The position numbers and the translations under genes are program-made. The notes beneath the pieces were generated by a model. That model was not told where the DNA came from. It made no database searches and saw nothing but the letters and a program-made list of their open reading frames with translations. From positions 1 to 64,000 of the forward strand of contig DASPIZ010000091.1 of assembly GCA_035628875.1 (NCBI GenBank): 64,000 bases of DNA. Reading direction: 5' to 3'. Shown in pieces: positions 1-7,870 of this stretch. Within the stretch, counting starts at the first letter, position 1; the number at the start of each line of letters is the position of its first letter. The stretch is from Ohtaekwangia sp035628875. Lineage in GTDB: Bacteria; Bacteroidota; Bacteroidia; Cytophagales; Cyclobacteriaceae.

Positions 1-205
1 CCGCTTTTTTAGGGAATTGATAAATACTTCTTCCGGCGGCAACAGCACCCGAAGAAACGAGAATGACCTGATGACCTTCGTTCCGAAGCAACTTGATTTG
101 TCTTGAAATGCTGGAGATGATCTGTTCATCCGGAAAGCCAAGATGGTTGGTGATAACGTTTGAACCGACTTTAATTGTAACTATTAATTTTGTGTTAGAG
201 GCCAT
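1..205 (-). CDS. proB: Glutamate 5-kinase, N-terminal part (runs off left edge)
   Basis: The complement of the left edge reads as an open frame from an ATG at 205 (MASNTKLIVTIKVGSNVITN...) and continues past position 1. The opening K-V-G-S segment and the later VILVSSGAVAAGR stretch (about residues 48-60) are the phosphate-binding and substrate-loop signatures of ProB in the amino-acid kinase fold. The enzyme phosphorylates glutamate to gamma-glutamyl phosphate, the first step of proline synthesis, in the cytoplasm. Only 68 of roughly 260-370 residues are visible, so an archaeal-type C-terminal PUA domain cannot be judged. The 5' region (206-350) is AT-rich, and proB is probably transcribed leftward away from the lipoprotein gene at 399-878. 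Confidence 0.85.
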   Translation of the reverse strand, partial: MASNTKLIVTIKVGSNVITNHLGFPDEQIISSISRQIKLLRNEGHQVILVSSGAVAAGRSIYQFPKKA

Positions 206-349
206 TTGAATACAAGAACAATCTGTTTTGAATAATATTCAATAATACAAATCAAATTTCGGAATAGGGATTTTATTTAGCTACAAATTCGAGTTTTAAC
301 ACCTCCTTTTTAGAAAATAAACTATGTGGGATTTTACTTTAAATGTAAA

Positions 350-373
350 GAGGCTGTCTTTCGGGACAGCCTC
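350..373 (-). terminator. Hairpin terminator after the lipoprotein gene
   Basis: A perfect 9-bp stem (350-358 with 365-373, GAGGCTGTC/GACAGCCTC) encloses a 6-nt loop. On the minus strand it is followed by TTTACATTT. It lies 26 bp past the stop of the 399-878 gene and is best read as its Rho-independent terminator. Confidence 0.65.
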
Positions 374-398
374 GTCGGTAAAATTATAATCAGAATGA

Positions 399-878
399 TT
401 ATTCATCTTCTTCAAGCCTGGCTTTTATAATGCCCTTTGTAATTGGTAACAATTCTTCGGTCACGTAATCATAACCCTGGCCAGAAAACGTCGCTTCTAT
501 TCTTGTTTCAGTTAATTTGGTGATTATTAGTTCACCAGTCACCATTTCGATTTCGATTTCGTCGTCATCACTATCAAAATCGATATAGATGGTACCGTCA
601 TCATAAGCTTCACTTAAATCGTATGTACCAGGCTCATCAATTTCAGCTGTAATATAGATGTCAGCTTCTATGGTATTGTTATAACCATAAATCTCTATGT
701 CACCATCATAATAATACCCCTCAATTTCACTTGCTTTAAACGAATCCCCATCAATTACAGCAGAGATTACATCGGAAGGGTTTTTACCATCATCATTACT
801 GTCATCATCGTCTTTGCTACAGCCAACGAATATTGTTATTAGGAGGCCTAAGGCCAGTAGTTGAAAAATCTTCTTCAT
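399..878 (-). CDS. Small acidic lipoprotein, DUF6252-like
   Basis: The ATG at 878 gives MKKIFQLLALGLLITIFVGC, a textbook SPII signal with lipobox F-V-G-C. A longer in-frame reading from 938 adds residues upstream of this signal and is rejected. After the cysteine come an Asp-rich linker and a ~130-residue beta-rich domain with the core I-D-G-D-S-F-x-A and a later P-G-T-Y-D-L. That layout is seen in small Bacteroidota lipoproteins such as the DUF6252 group; the family assignment is from memory. It is likely tethered to the outer membrane, with unknown function. A frameshifted relative lies directly upstream (1080-1400), so this was once a tandem pair. Confidence 0.75.
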   Translation of the reverse strand: MKKIFQLLALGLLITIFVGCSKDDDDSNDDGKNPSDVISAVIDGDSFKASEIEGYYYDGDIEIYGYNNTIEADIYITAEIDEPGTYDLSEAYDDGTIYIDFDSDDDEIEIEMVTGELIITKLTETRIEATFSGQGYDYVTEELLPITKGIIKARLEEDE

Positions 879-1079
879 AAATTCAAAATTGATTATAAAC
901 GCAATATACTCGGACGCTTGAATTAATCCAATACACACTTTTGGGTAATCAGTTTGCTGAGCTTGAAAGTGGAATATTCATGAGCTTACTGCATCCAAAT
1001 CCATTTTCGTAATTTATTTTTTTTAGTGTTTGGAATTTACTTTTTCGGCCTAGTAATTCAACGCCTTTCGATAAAGATG

Positions 1080-1400
1080 GCCAGAAATGGGCGGTATAAT
1101 CCTAACACATGGTTTTGCTGACTTCCCTGAAATACAGTATTATACAATAGTCAATTCTTCGTATTGTAATAATCACCATGGTCGCTGATGTCAGATAGAT
1201 CACGTCGTTTTCACTCGCGAAATTGACTTTAATTATTCCCCATCAGTCACTTCGTAGGTGCCTGGCTTGTCGATGGCCCGGCCAATGCGTATTTCTACAT
1301 CCCAGGTATTATTGTTTTGCGAGAACGGTATAGTCACCATTAACATTAATGCCTGTGATTTCTGTTGACACAAGGATTCACCATCAATTATCTTAACAGA
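1080..1400 (-). pseudogene. Decayed paralogue of the 399-878 lipoprotein
   Basis: Reading the minus strand in shifting frames recovers pieces collinear with the neighbour. VKIIDGES aligns to its AVIDGDSF, STEITGINVNGDY to KASEIEGYYYDGD, and AIDKPGTYEV to EIDEPGTYDL. GIIKVNFASENDVIYL aligns to GTIYIDFDSDDDEIEI, and VFQGSQQNHVLGLYRPF to the final TFSGQGYDYVTEELLPI. At least three frame changes and in-frame stops separate them, and no signal peptide is left. It is a clear gene remnant, and it explains most of the otherwise empty 879-1471 spacer. Confidence 0.75.
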
Positions 1401-1471
1401 GCGACTGTTATACTCTAACTAATCCAATCTTCAAATTTTTTAGTACATTTAGCTATACCTTAAATCAGTAA

Positions 1472-1900
1472 ATGAAAAAGATAATCTCCTTGGCAAATGC
1501 CGTAACCATTCTGTCACTTTTTGTTCTTTCGTCCTGTGACAAAAATGATGATGATACCATTTCGGAGGATAATGGCATCGTCGGAAAATGGGTAATGGTC
1601 ACAACAGAATTAAAGGATTGCGACAATACGGACCACAATAATTTATTTAACTATGAATGTGATCCCGGTGATGATTGCCGGTATGTCAGATTTAAGAATG
1701 ATGATACTTACGAAAGTATTCTTAAATCTGGTACTACGGGCGGAACATATGAGATCTCCGGCAATATGATAACCATGTGTGAGGATGGTGATGACTGCGA
1801 TGAACCAGTAAGTTTTGTTGTTGATGGAAATACGCTTGTAACTACATCGGTAGGGGCGACGTGTACGGAAGTCCATACATTTAGCAGGACCGGGAATTAG
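1472..1900 (+). CDS. Lipocalin-like lipoprotein
   Basis: The protein is 142 aa. The N-terminus MKKIISLANAVTILSLFVLS ends in the lipobox L-S-S-C, followed by an Asp-rich linker. The mature part starts V-G-K-W-V-M and has alternating short beta stretches (Y-E-S-I, G-T-Y-E-I, N-T-L-V-T), the usual look of the small lipocalin-like domain of Bacteroidota lipoproteins. Six cysteines after the lipid-modified one (C-D, E-C-D, D-D-C, M-C-E, D-C-D, T-C-T) suggest disulfides in the periplasm or on the cell surface. No ligand can be inferred. It stands alone between the pseudogene and the ABC-F gene. Confidence 0.7.
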   Translation: MKKIISLANAVTILSLFVLSSCDKNDDDTISEDNGIVGKWVMVTTELKDCDNTDHNNLFNYECDPGDDCRYVRFKNDDTYESILKSGTTGGTYEISGNMITMCEDGDDCDEPVSFVVDGNTLVTTSVGATCTEVHTFSRTGN

Positions 1901-1966
1901 CAGCGGCTAGATTTTCTGTTCTAACCTGATTGCTTCACGCTTTCTGTATCTAATTTTTTCAGGTAC

Positions 1967-1996
1967 TTGTAGCCGGGGTATTTTGCACTACCTTTG
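1967..1996 (+). promoter_or_regulatory. Bacteroidota-type promoter of the ABC-F gene
   Basis: TTG at 1967-1969 is followed after 19 bp by TACCTTTG at 1989-1996. This matches the phylum's primary-sigma consensus TTG / 17-23 bp / TAnnTTTG. Transcription would start near 2003, about 14 nt before the TTG start codon at 2017, giving a very short leader. Confidence 0.75.
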
Positions 1997-2016
1997 CGGT
2001 TTAAATTACGAACGTT

Positions 2017-3888
2017 TTGAATTTCCTTTCTGCAGAAGCGGTTGCAAAGACCTACGACGATAAATGGCTTTTTAAAGACCTGACCTTGGGCATATCTCAA
2101 GGCGAAAAGCTAGCCCTGGTTGGTAATAATGGGGTAGGTAAGTCCACTTTACTTAAAATTCTTACAGGCGAAATCCAGGCGGATGCCGGTAAAATCAGTA
2201 TCCGCGAAGGAAAACGGTTGGGCTACCTGACGCAACAACCGAACGTAGACGAAACAAAATCTGTTAAGGATATTCTGTTTAGTGATTCAAATGAGATTGC
2301 CCGTGTGGTCAAGGAATATGAAGATTGTATTCATCATCCGGATACCGATCCTGACCGCATGCAGGTTGTACTTGAAAAAATGGAGGCTTTGAACGCCTGG
2401 GACTATGAAGCTAAAGTTCAGGAGGTCATTGAGAAACTGGGTGTCCCTGACTTGGATAAAAGATTTGGCGAACTTTCGGGTGGTCAGAAAAAACGAATCT
2501 TCCTAGCGCAGTTGCTCCTCCAGGAACCAGACCTCATCATCATGGATGAGCCAACCAACCACCTCGACCTTACGGCCATTGAATGGCTGGAAAACTATTT
2601 ACAGGGTACCAATATCACCCTCATCATGGTGACTCACGACCGCTATTTTTTAGATAATGTAGCGACAGAAATCCTTGAAATAGACCGGGGTCAGTTATTT
2701 CGATACAAGGGCAACTATGCTTACTTCCTTGAAAAGAAGGCACAACGCGAAGAAATACTCAAAGCCGAAGTTTCAAAAGCAAAAAATTTGTTGAAGAAAG
2801 AACTCGACTGGATGCGACGCCAACCGAAAGCCCGCGGAACAAAGGCGAAATATCGTGTTGAAGCTTTCTATGAACTACAGGAAAAAGCATCTCAAGATCT
2901 TCGAAAAGACAAGCTCGAACTCGATATTAAAGAAGCACGTCAGGGAGGAAAAATCCTTGAAGTAGAACATATTGCAAAAAAGTTTGGTGAGCTTCCCATC
3001 GTCAATGATTTTTCCTATGTATTCAAGAAACATGACAGAATCGGTGTTGTGGGTAAAAATGGTGTGGGGAAATCAACTTTCCTTGACATGCTTACCGGAA
3101 AAATGAAACCCGATTCCGGTGAAATAAATCCAGGGGTAACAACAAAGTATGGATACTTTACGCAAGAGTCAATCACACTCAATCCGAATAACCGATTAAT
3201 CGAGGAAGTAAAGTCCATTGCGGAATTCATTACACTTTCTGATGGATCACAAGTTTCAGCATCTAAATTTCTGGATTCATTCCTTTTTCCTCCGGAGAAG
3301 CAATACAACTACATTAATAAACTGAGTGGTGGAGAGAAGAAGCGATTACAATTATTAAAATTGCTTGTTACGAATCCCAACTTTCTTATCCTGGATGAGC
3401 CTACCAATGATTTTGACATTGATACATTAAATGTGCTTGAAGATTTTCTGGAAAAATTTGCCGGATGTCTGGTGCTTGTGTCTCACGACCGTTACTTCAT
3501 GGATCACCTGGTTAATCAGTTGTTTGTATTCGAAGGCGATGGGCATATACGACTTTTTAATGGTAACTATTCCGATTATCGTGACTGGCTGGAAGAAAAG
3601 GAACAACAACCTCAGGCAGTGCCAATGAAACCGATGAAAAAAGAAGAATTGGCGCCAACACAGGAAAAGAAAAAACCTTCTTACAAGGAAAAGCAGGAAT
3701 TTGAAAAACTCCAGGCAGAGATTGAAACACTTGAAAGCCGTAAGCAGGAATTATCAGCGTTATTAAACGCCGGTCATTCAGATCATCAACAGCTGATTAG
3801 TTGGGGTGAGGAATTAACGAATATTACCGCATCCCTTGATGAAAAAACGTTACGCTGGTTAACGTTAGCCGAACTACTTGAGGCATGA
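2017..3888 (+). CDS. ABC-F family ATPase, Uup-like
   Basis: The 623-aa soluble protein has two ABC cassettes and no membrane segment. Cassette 1 has Walker A GNNGVGKST (~36-44), signature LSGGQ (~153) and DEPTNHLD (~177). Cassette 2 has GKNGVGKST (~345), LSGGEKK (~436) and DEPTNDFD (~460). A charged linker (~245-300) joins the cassettes. A C-terminal Lys/Glu-rich coiled coil (~560-623) resembles the Uup CTD. ABC-F proteins act on the ribosome, rescuing or tuning translation, and Uup has also been linked to branched-DNA intermediates. The start is TTG at 2017; no ATG lies in frame before the first Walker motif, and the promoter just upstream fits. Whether it is Uup or another ABC-F subgroup is less certain. 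Confidence 0.9.
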   Translation: MNFLSAEAVAKTYDDKWLFKDLTLGISQGEKLALVGNNGVGKSTLLKILTGEIQADAGKISIREGKRLGYLTQQPNVDETKSVKDILFSDSNEIARVVKEYEDCIHHPDTDPDRMQVVLEKMEALNAWDYEAKVQEVIEKLGVPDLDKRFGELSGGQKKRIFLAQLLLQEPDLIIMDEPTNHLDLTAIEWLENYLQGTNITLIMVTHDRYFLDNVATEILEIDRGQLFRYKGNYAYFLEKKAQREEILKAEVSKAKNLLKKELDWMRRQPKARGTKAKYRVEAFYELQEKASQDLRKDKLELDIKEARQGGKILEVEHIAKKFGELPIVNDFSYVFKKHDRIGVVGKNGVGKSTFLDMLTGKMKPDSGEINPGVTTKYGYFTQESITLNPNNRLIEEVKSIAEFITLSDGSQVSASKFLDSFLFPPEKQYNYINKLSGGEKKRLQLLKLLVTNPNFLILDEPTNDFDIDTLNVLEDFLEKFAGCLVLVSHDRYFMDHLVNQLFVFEGDGHIRLFNGNYSDYRDWLEEKEQQPQAVPMKPMKKEELAPTQEKKKPSYKEKQEFEKLQAEIETLESRKQELSALLNAGHSDHQQLISWGEELTNITASLDEKTLRWLTLAELLEA

Positions 3889-4480
3889 TGAATGTGCTTT
3901 GATTTTGTTGGTTAGCAACTTACGTGTTTGTGATAAGATTGGTGGGTTAGAAATTTCGCTATTCAGTAACGGTTGAATTTTACATTAAGCTCGTGTTGGC
4001 TTCTGCTGGCGAATAGTTTACTCTGGCGTTGTTCCCGGATTGTTTTGCGTCCGCGCATACTAATGACAACAGCGTTGACGAATAACGAATGAGTCGATCA
4101 GGGAGATGGTTTTGATATCCTGCGGATCGCAATTTCGATAATGTGTGCCATGAGCGTTTTTCTCCTGATCTACTCGCGTCTGTGGCACATTTTAATATAT
4201 CTGAATATGACCCACGAGCTGCGCTCATGGCTACACAGATTTAGCTCCTCCGGAGCATTGATTTTAGTTAACGAAGCGGTTCTTCAATCTGTCGGAAATG
4301 CTTCAGCATATCTTGCGCGAATTGTCATCTCAACTTTTTGAGACACAAGTTTGTCTTCCCAGGATGACGATAACGAGAAGGATTAGTCGCGATTATGAGT
4401 TTGTTGGACACCAATTCAGGTACAAAGTGGGCTAACGATATTCAAGGTGCTCTTGCTGATCCAATAAGTTTTGCAAACCA
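3889..4480. other. Long non-coding spacer with two compact hairpins
   Basis: I find no credible gene here; the short open frames on both strands lack signals and family resemblance. Two small perfect hairpins sit 17 bp apart: GAGC-TGC-GCTC at 4216-4226 and GCTCC-TCC-GGAGC at 4244-4256. Further on, the string AGGATGACGATAACGAG near 4360 recurs in altered form near 9050 and 9315, so part of the spacer belongs to a dispersed repeat. Confidence 0.45.
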
Positions 4481-4597
4481 ACCTAAAACCTCAAACTTCA
4501 GACCTCAAACTTCAAACAATTCTGCAAAACACGCCGTTATCGTAAACCAACCTTGAACCATGAACTTTGAACCATGGACATTGAACCTCGAACTTTA
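4481..4597. repeat. Heptad-word repeat tract
   Basis: Two runs (4481-4517 and 4549-4597) are built of 7-nt words: CCTAAAA, CCTCAAA, CTTCAGA, CCTCAAA, CTTCAAA, then CCTTGAA, CCATGAA, CTTTGAA, CCATGGA, CATTGAA, CCTCGAA. The order of words and the linking sequence (CGTTATCGTAAACCAAC) are closely echoed at 39616-39697. The tract ends about 100 bp before the GMC oxidoreductase gene. Confidence 0.7.
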
Positions 4598-4694
4598 CAA
4601 TTTTTCTTACATTCATCCATATAATATCGCCGTTAGCATAAATTGCAGAATTGTTTAAGGGAAACGTGTATTTTTAAGTCACGATTATTTTGCT

Positions 4695-6398
4695 ATGAAT
4701 CTTAATATAGACGCTGAAAAGAAAAATTCTTTTGACGCCATTGTAGTGGGCACTGGTATCAGTGGGGGATGGGCTGCAAAAGAATTAACGGAAAAAGGAT
4801 TGAAAACATTGGTACTTGAAAGAGGAAGGATGGTGAAGCATCCCGATTATCCAACGGCTACCAAAGACCCCTGGGATTTTCAGTATGCTGGCAGGCCTAC
4901 ACGCGAAGATCTTGAAAAACAACATAAGCAAGCCCGTACAGGATATACGGTGAGTCAGGCTACAAAGCATTGGTTTGTAAATGATCTTGAAAATCCCTAC
5001 ACAGAGATAAAACGCTTCGACTGGATGCGTGGTTATCACGTAGGAGGCAGGTCCATTATGTGGGGTCGGCAAAGTTACCGGTTGAGTGATCTCGACTTTG
5101 AAGCGAATGCAAAAGATGGCATCGCGGTAGACTGGCCAATTCGTTATAAAGATGTTGCGCCGTGGTATGATTATGTTGAGTCCTTCATTGGTGTAAGCGG
5201 AAGCATTGATGGCTTGCCACAATTACCGGATGGTAAATTTCTTCCGCCGATGGATTTAAATTGTGTGGAAGTAGATTTTAAGAAATCGCTTTCATCGAAA
5301 TTTAACAGAGCACTTACCATCGGTCGTACAGCACATGCAACGGCACCGCTACCGCACAGTCCGCAACGTGGAACCTGCCAGTACAGAGACCAATGTAGCC
5401 GTGGCTGCCCTTACGGCGCTTATTTCAGTAGTAACTCAAGCACGTTACCGACAGCAGAAAAAACTGGTTTGATGACCCTGCGTCCAAATGCCATTGTAAC
5501 TGAATTGATTTATGATGAAAAGAAAGGGAAGGCCACAGGCGTAAGGATTCTCGATGCTGAGACAGGTGAGCAGGTTGAGTACTTTGCAAAGGTGATTTTC
5601 CTTTGCGCATCTACCTTCGGTTCAACGTCCATCATGATGAATTCTGTTTCGAATCGTTTTCCTAATGGTTTTGGAAATGACAGTGGTGAACTCGGCTGTA
5701 ACATCATGGATCACCAGTTAGGTGTGGGCGGCTTTGCAGAAGTGGATGGATACGAAGATCAGTATTATTTTGGTCGCAGGGCAAATGGTTTTTATATCCC
5801 GCGTTACCGGAATATGGGTAATGAAAAACGTGACTACATCCGTGGTTTCGGTTACCAGGGCAGAGCATCACGCCAAGGATGGTCCAGAACGGCAGAAGAA
5901 GAACTCCTTGGAATTGAACTGAAAGAAAGCCGTACGAAACCTGGTATGTGGACGATAAACATGACCGGTTTTGGTGAGATACTTCCCTATCATGATAATC
6001 ACGTTAAGCTGAACAAAGACCTGAAAGATAAATACGGTATGCCTACATTAACGTTCGATGCCGGCTTACGTGAAAATGAATTAAAAATGCGCAAAGACAT
6101 GGCGAATGATGCCAAAGAAATGTTGGAGGCTGCCGGATTTAAAAATGTTGGTACGTTTGATCGGGAAACCGGTATCGGCCTTGGTATTCACGAAATGGGT
6201 ACGGCGCGTATGGGTAGGGATCCGAAAACTTCCGTGTTAAATAAATGGAATCAGGTTCACGCGTGTAAAAATGTATTTGTAACCGATGGTTCGGCCATGA
6301 CGTCAGCGGCATGTCAAAACCCATCGCTTACATACATGGCATTAACGGCTCGCGCAGTCGATTATGCCGTAAACGAGATGAAGAAAAGGAATATTTGA
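4695..6398 (+). CDS. GMC family FAD oxidoreductase (gluconate 2-dehydrogenase-like large subunit)
   Basis: The 567-aa protein has an N-terminal Rossmann FAD motif V-G-T-G-I-S-G-G (~17-24) and ends with a GMC active-site region: H-E-M-G-T-A-R-M-G (~498) and Q-N-P-S-L-T-Y-M-A-L (~539). A cysteine cluster, CQYRDQCSRGC (~232-242), is typical of the membrane-associated sugar or gluconate dehydrogenase branch. It probably oxidises a sugar or polyol hydroxyl and passes electrons to the respiratory chain. It has no signal peptide of its own; the Tat-exported partner encoded next (6709-7293) could carry it across as a hitch-hiker, as described for such dehydrogenases. The substrate is unknown. Confidence 0.88.
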   Translation: MNLNIDAEKKNSFDAIVVGTGISGGWAAKELTEKGLKTLVLERGRMVKHPDYPTATKDPWDFQYAGRPTREDLEKQHKQARTGYTVSQATKHWFVNDLENPYTEIKRFDWMRGYHVGGRSIMWGRQSYRLSDLDFEANAKDGIAVDWPIRYKDVAPWYDYVESFIGVSGSIDGLPQLPDGKFLPPMDLNCVEVDFKKSLSSKFNRALTIGRTAHATAPLPHSPQRGTCQYRDQCSRGCPYGAYFSSNSSTLPTAEKTGLMTLRPNAIVTELIYDEKKGKATGVRILDAETGEQVEYFAKVIFLCASTFGSTSIMMNSVSNRFPNGFGNDSGELGCNIMDHQLGVGGFAEVDGYEDQYYFGRRANGFYIPRYRNMGNEKRDYIRGFGYQGRASRQGWSRTAEEELLGIELKESRTKPGMWTINMTGFGEILPYHDNHVKLNKDLKDKYGMPTLTFDAGLRENELKMRKDMANDAKEMLEAAGFKNVGTFDRETGIGLGIHEMGTARMGRDPKTSVLNKWNQVHACKNVFVTDGSAMTSAACQNPSLTYMALTARAVDYAVNEMKKRNI

Positions 6399-6399
6399 G

Positions 6400-6673
6400 T
6401 TCATGGTTCAAAGTTCAAGGTTTAAGGTGGGGAGTAGGAACAAAGATTCCGAAAGGTTGTTTGAGGTTTGATGTTGAGGTTTGATGTTTGATGTTTGAGG
6501 TTTGATGTTTGAGGTCGATTCCCGATAAACTGATAAGTTTTCGGAAAGTATCTTAAGCACATTATTTACAAGCAAACAAACTCGAAACTCGCAGCTGATA
6601 GCTCGGAGCTATTTCGAAACTTGATTAGATTTCGAAAACACCTTGAAGCTTGTACCTTACAGCTTGCAGCTTA
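6400..6673. repeat. Heptad-word repeat tracts between the dehydrogenase genes
   Basis: Three runs fill the gap between the large- and small-subunit genes. 6400-6427 has TCATGGT, TCAAAGT, TCAAGGT, TTAAGGT. 6459-6514 has alternating TTTGAGG and TTTGATG. 6579-6673 has CTCGCAG/CTGATAG/CTCGGAG and CTTGAAG/CTTGTAC/CTTACAG/CTTGCAG. All have period 7 with a drifting word, so they cannot be maintained as codons. Confidence 0.7.
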
Positions 6674-6708
6674 TCACAATACACATAAGAAAAGAAACAC
6701 TAAAAAAT

Positions 6709-7293
6709 ATGGATCGTAGAGAAGCATTAAGGCGTACGGCGATGCTCATGGGGGGCGCACTTTCAGCTCCGGCAATTATCGGGGTTTTGAATGGCTGTAC
6801 AGCAAAGCCGGTAATAAATTGGAAACCACAATTTCTATCGCCCGAGCAGGCTACCGTGGTTTCAGAGGTGGCTGAAATCATCATTCCTAAGACGGATACG
6901 CCAGGTGCTAAAGATGTCGGCGTGCCATCTTTTATCGATGTAATGTTAAAAGATGTGTATTCAGAGAAAGACCAGGAGCGTTTTATCAATGGGATAAAAG
7001 AATTTAATGAGAAGGCAATCGCACAGTTTGGAGAGTCTTTCCTCGAACTGGACGAAGAAGACCGCACCGGTCTTGTAAAGAAAGTTCACCTTGAAGCCAT
7101 TGAAGCAAGTCGCACGACAAATCCTTCACCACCAAAACCGTTTATTCTGATGACGAAAGAATTAACCATGCTCGGATATTTTACTTCTGAAGCAGGGGCA
7201 ACACAGGTCTTGCAATACGAAGCAGTTCCGGGTGCGTATAAGGGATGCGTTCCTTTATCGGAAGCGGGTAATGGTAAGACCTGGGCAACGTAA
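6709..7293 (+). CDS. Gluconate 2-dehydrogenase subunit 3 family protein
   Basis: The ATG at 6709 gives MDRREALRRTAMLMGGALSA, a Tat-type signal with two Arg pairs and a hydrophobic core; the longer reading from 6643 runs through a heptad repeat and is rejected. The mature part (Q-F-L-S-P-E-Q-A-T-V-V-S-E-V-A-E, I-I-P-K-T-D-T-P-G-A, V-P-x-F-I-D) is the signature of the Gluconate_2-dh3 family (PF13618). These small subunits pair with a GMC flavoprotein, here encoded just upstream, and are needed for its export or maturation. At 194 aa it is of usual length. A strong terminator follows 21 bp after the stop, so the two genes form one unit. Confidence 0.88.
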   Translation: MDRREALRRTAMLMGGALSAPAIIGVLNGCTAKPVINWKPQFLSPEQATVVSEVAEIIIPKTDTPGAKDVGVPSFIDVMLKDVYSEKDQERFINGIKEFNEKAIAQFGESFLELDEEDRTGLVKKVHLEAIEASRTTNPSPPKPFILMTKELTMLGYFTSEAGATQVLQYEAVPGAYKGCVPLSEAGNGKTWAT

Positions 7294-7313
7294 CCAAAAA
7301 TATGTATGCACTT

Positions 7314-7347
7314 AAAAAGACCTATCCTGATGGATAGGTCTTTTTTT
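7314..7347 (+). terminator. Rho-independent terminator after the dehydrogenase pair
   Basis: The stem AGACCTATCC/GGATAGGTCT (7318-7327 with 7332-7341) has a TGAT loop, an A-run before it and a run of T after it. The symmetry could let it work in both directions. Confidence 0.85.
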
Positions 7348-7361
7348 ATGGATCAAATGGC

Positions 7362-7448
7362 AATGTCGTTGAGTTAAGCTTGTTTTTTATGGCCTCACCC
7401 TGCCCTCTCCAAACGAGATGGTTTGTGGAAGCTTAACTCAACGACATT
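7362..7448 (-). mobile_element. MITE-like palindromic element, copy 1
   Basis: Perfect 20-bp terminal inverted repeats (AATGTCGTTGAGTTAAGCTT at 7362-7381, its complement at 7429-7448) enclose a 47-bp core with CCTCACCCTGCCCTCTCC. The core matches copies 2 and 3 in reverse orientation. The flanks GATCAAATGG (7351-7360) and GATTGAATGA (7450-7459) agree at 7 of 10 positions, consistent with an eroded 10-bp target duplication. Confidence 0.8.
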
Positions 7449-7486
7449 AGATTGAATGATTAAAATATTCTTCTTGTAATCGAAAC

Positions 7487-7870
7487 TTATAATACCAATT
7501 GTTTGTAAAGTCGTGTCAACGTTTCACCGGCATCCAGGCACAATCCGGGATGGACACGTGAAGTTTGTAATACGGTACTGCGGGTAGCAGTGAGCCAGCG
7601 AAAACGTTCTGCGATAGATAACTCTCCGATTGATCCGCTATCTGGTCCACCTGCGCAAATCCGTTCGAAAGAGCCAATGTGTTCCTGCAATTCATCAAGG
7701 TCTAACTTTTCACAAAGTGCGCGAATACGTTTCTCGTTTAAAAAAATTTTGGTACTCAGAAATTTCTGTCGCGCACAATACAGGATCACGCCTACGTTGA
7801 CAAACTCCTCACGTTCAACATGAGGAACAACCCGGATAACCGCGTATTCAAATAAGTGCTGCTCTTGCAT
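7487..7870 (-). CDS. DUF3037 family protein
   Basis: The 127-aa protein opens F-E-Y-A-V-I-R-V-V-P and continues R-E-E-F-V-N-V-G-V-I-L-Y-C, the hallmark N-terminal segment of DUF3037. It ends in a short helical region (E-T-L-T-R-L-Y-K-Q-L). It has no signal peptide or membrane segment and is likely cytoplasmic. The biochemical role is unknown. Its start overlaps the end of the HipA-like kinase gene by 23 bp, so the two are co-translated; from memory, DUF3037 and a HipA-like kinase recur as neighbours across bacteria, which suggests a functional pair. Confidence 0.82.
   Translation of the reverse strand: MQEQHLFEYAVIRVVPHVEREEFVNVGVILYCARQKFLSTKIFLNEKRIRALCEKLDLDELQEHIGSFERICAGGPDSGSIGELSIAERFRWLTATRSTVLQTSRVHPGLCLDAGETLTRLYKQLVL

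Noticed and set aside
4686..4694. TATTTTGC as a -7 box for the GMC gene (and similar strings before other genes)
   Set aside because: It has one T too few for TAnnTTTG and touches the start codon, leaving no room for a leader.
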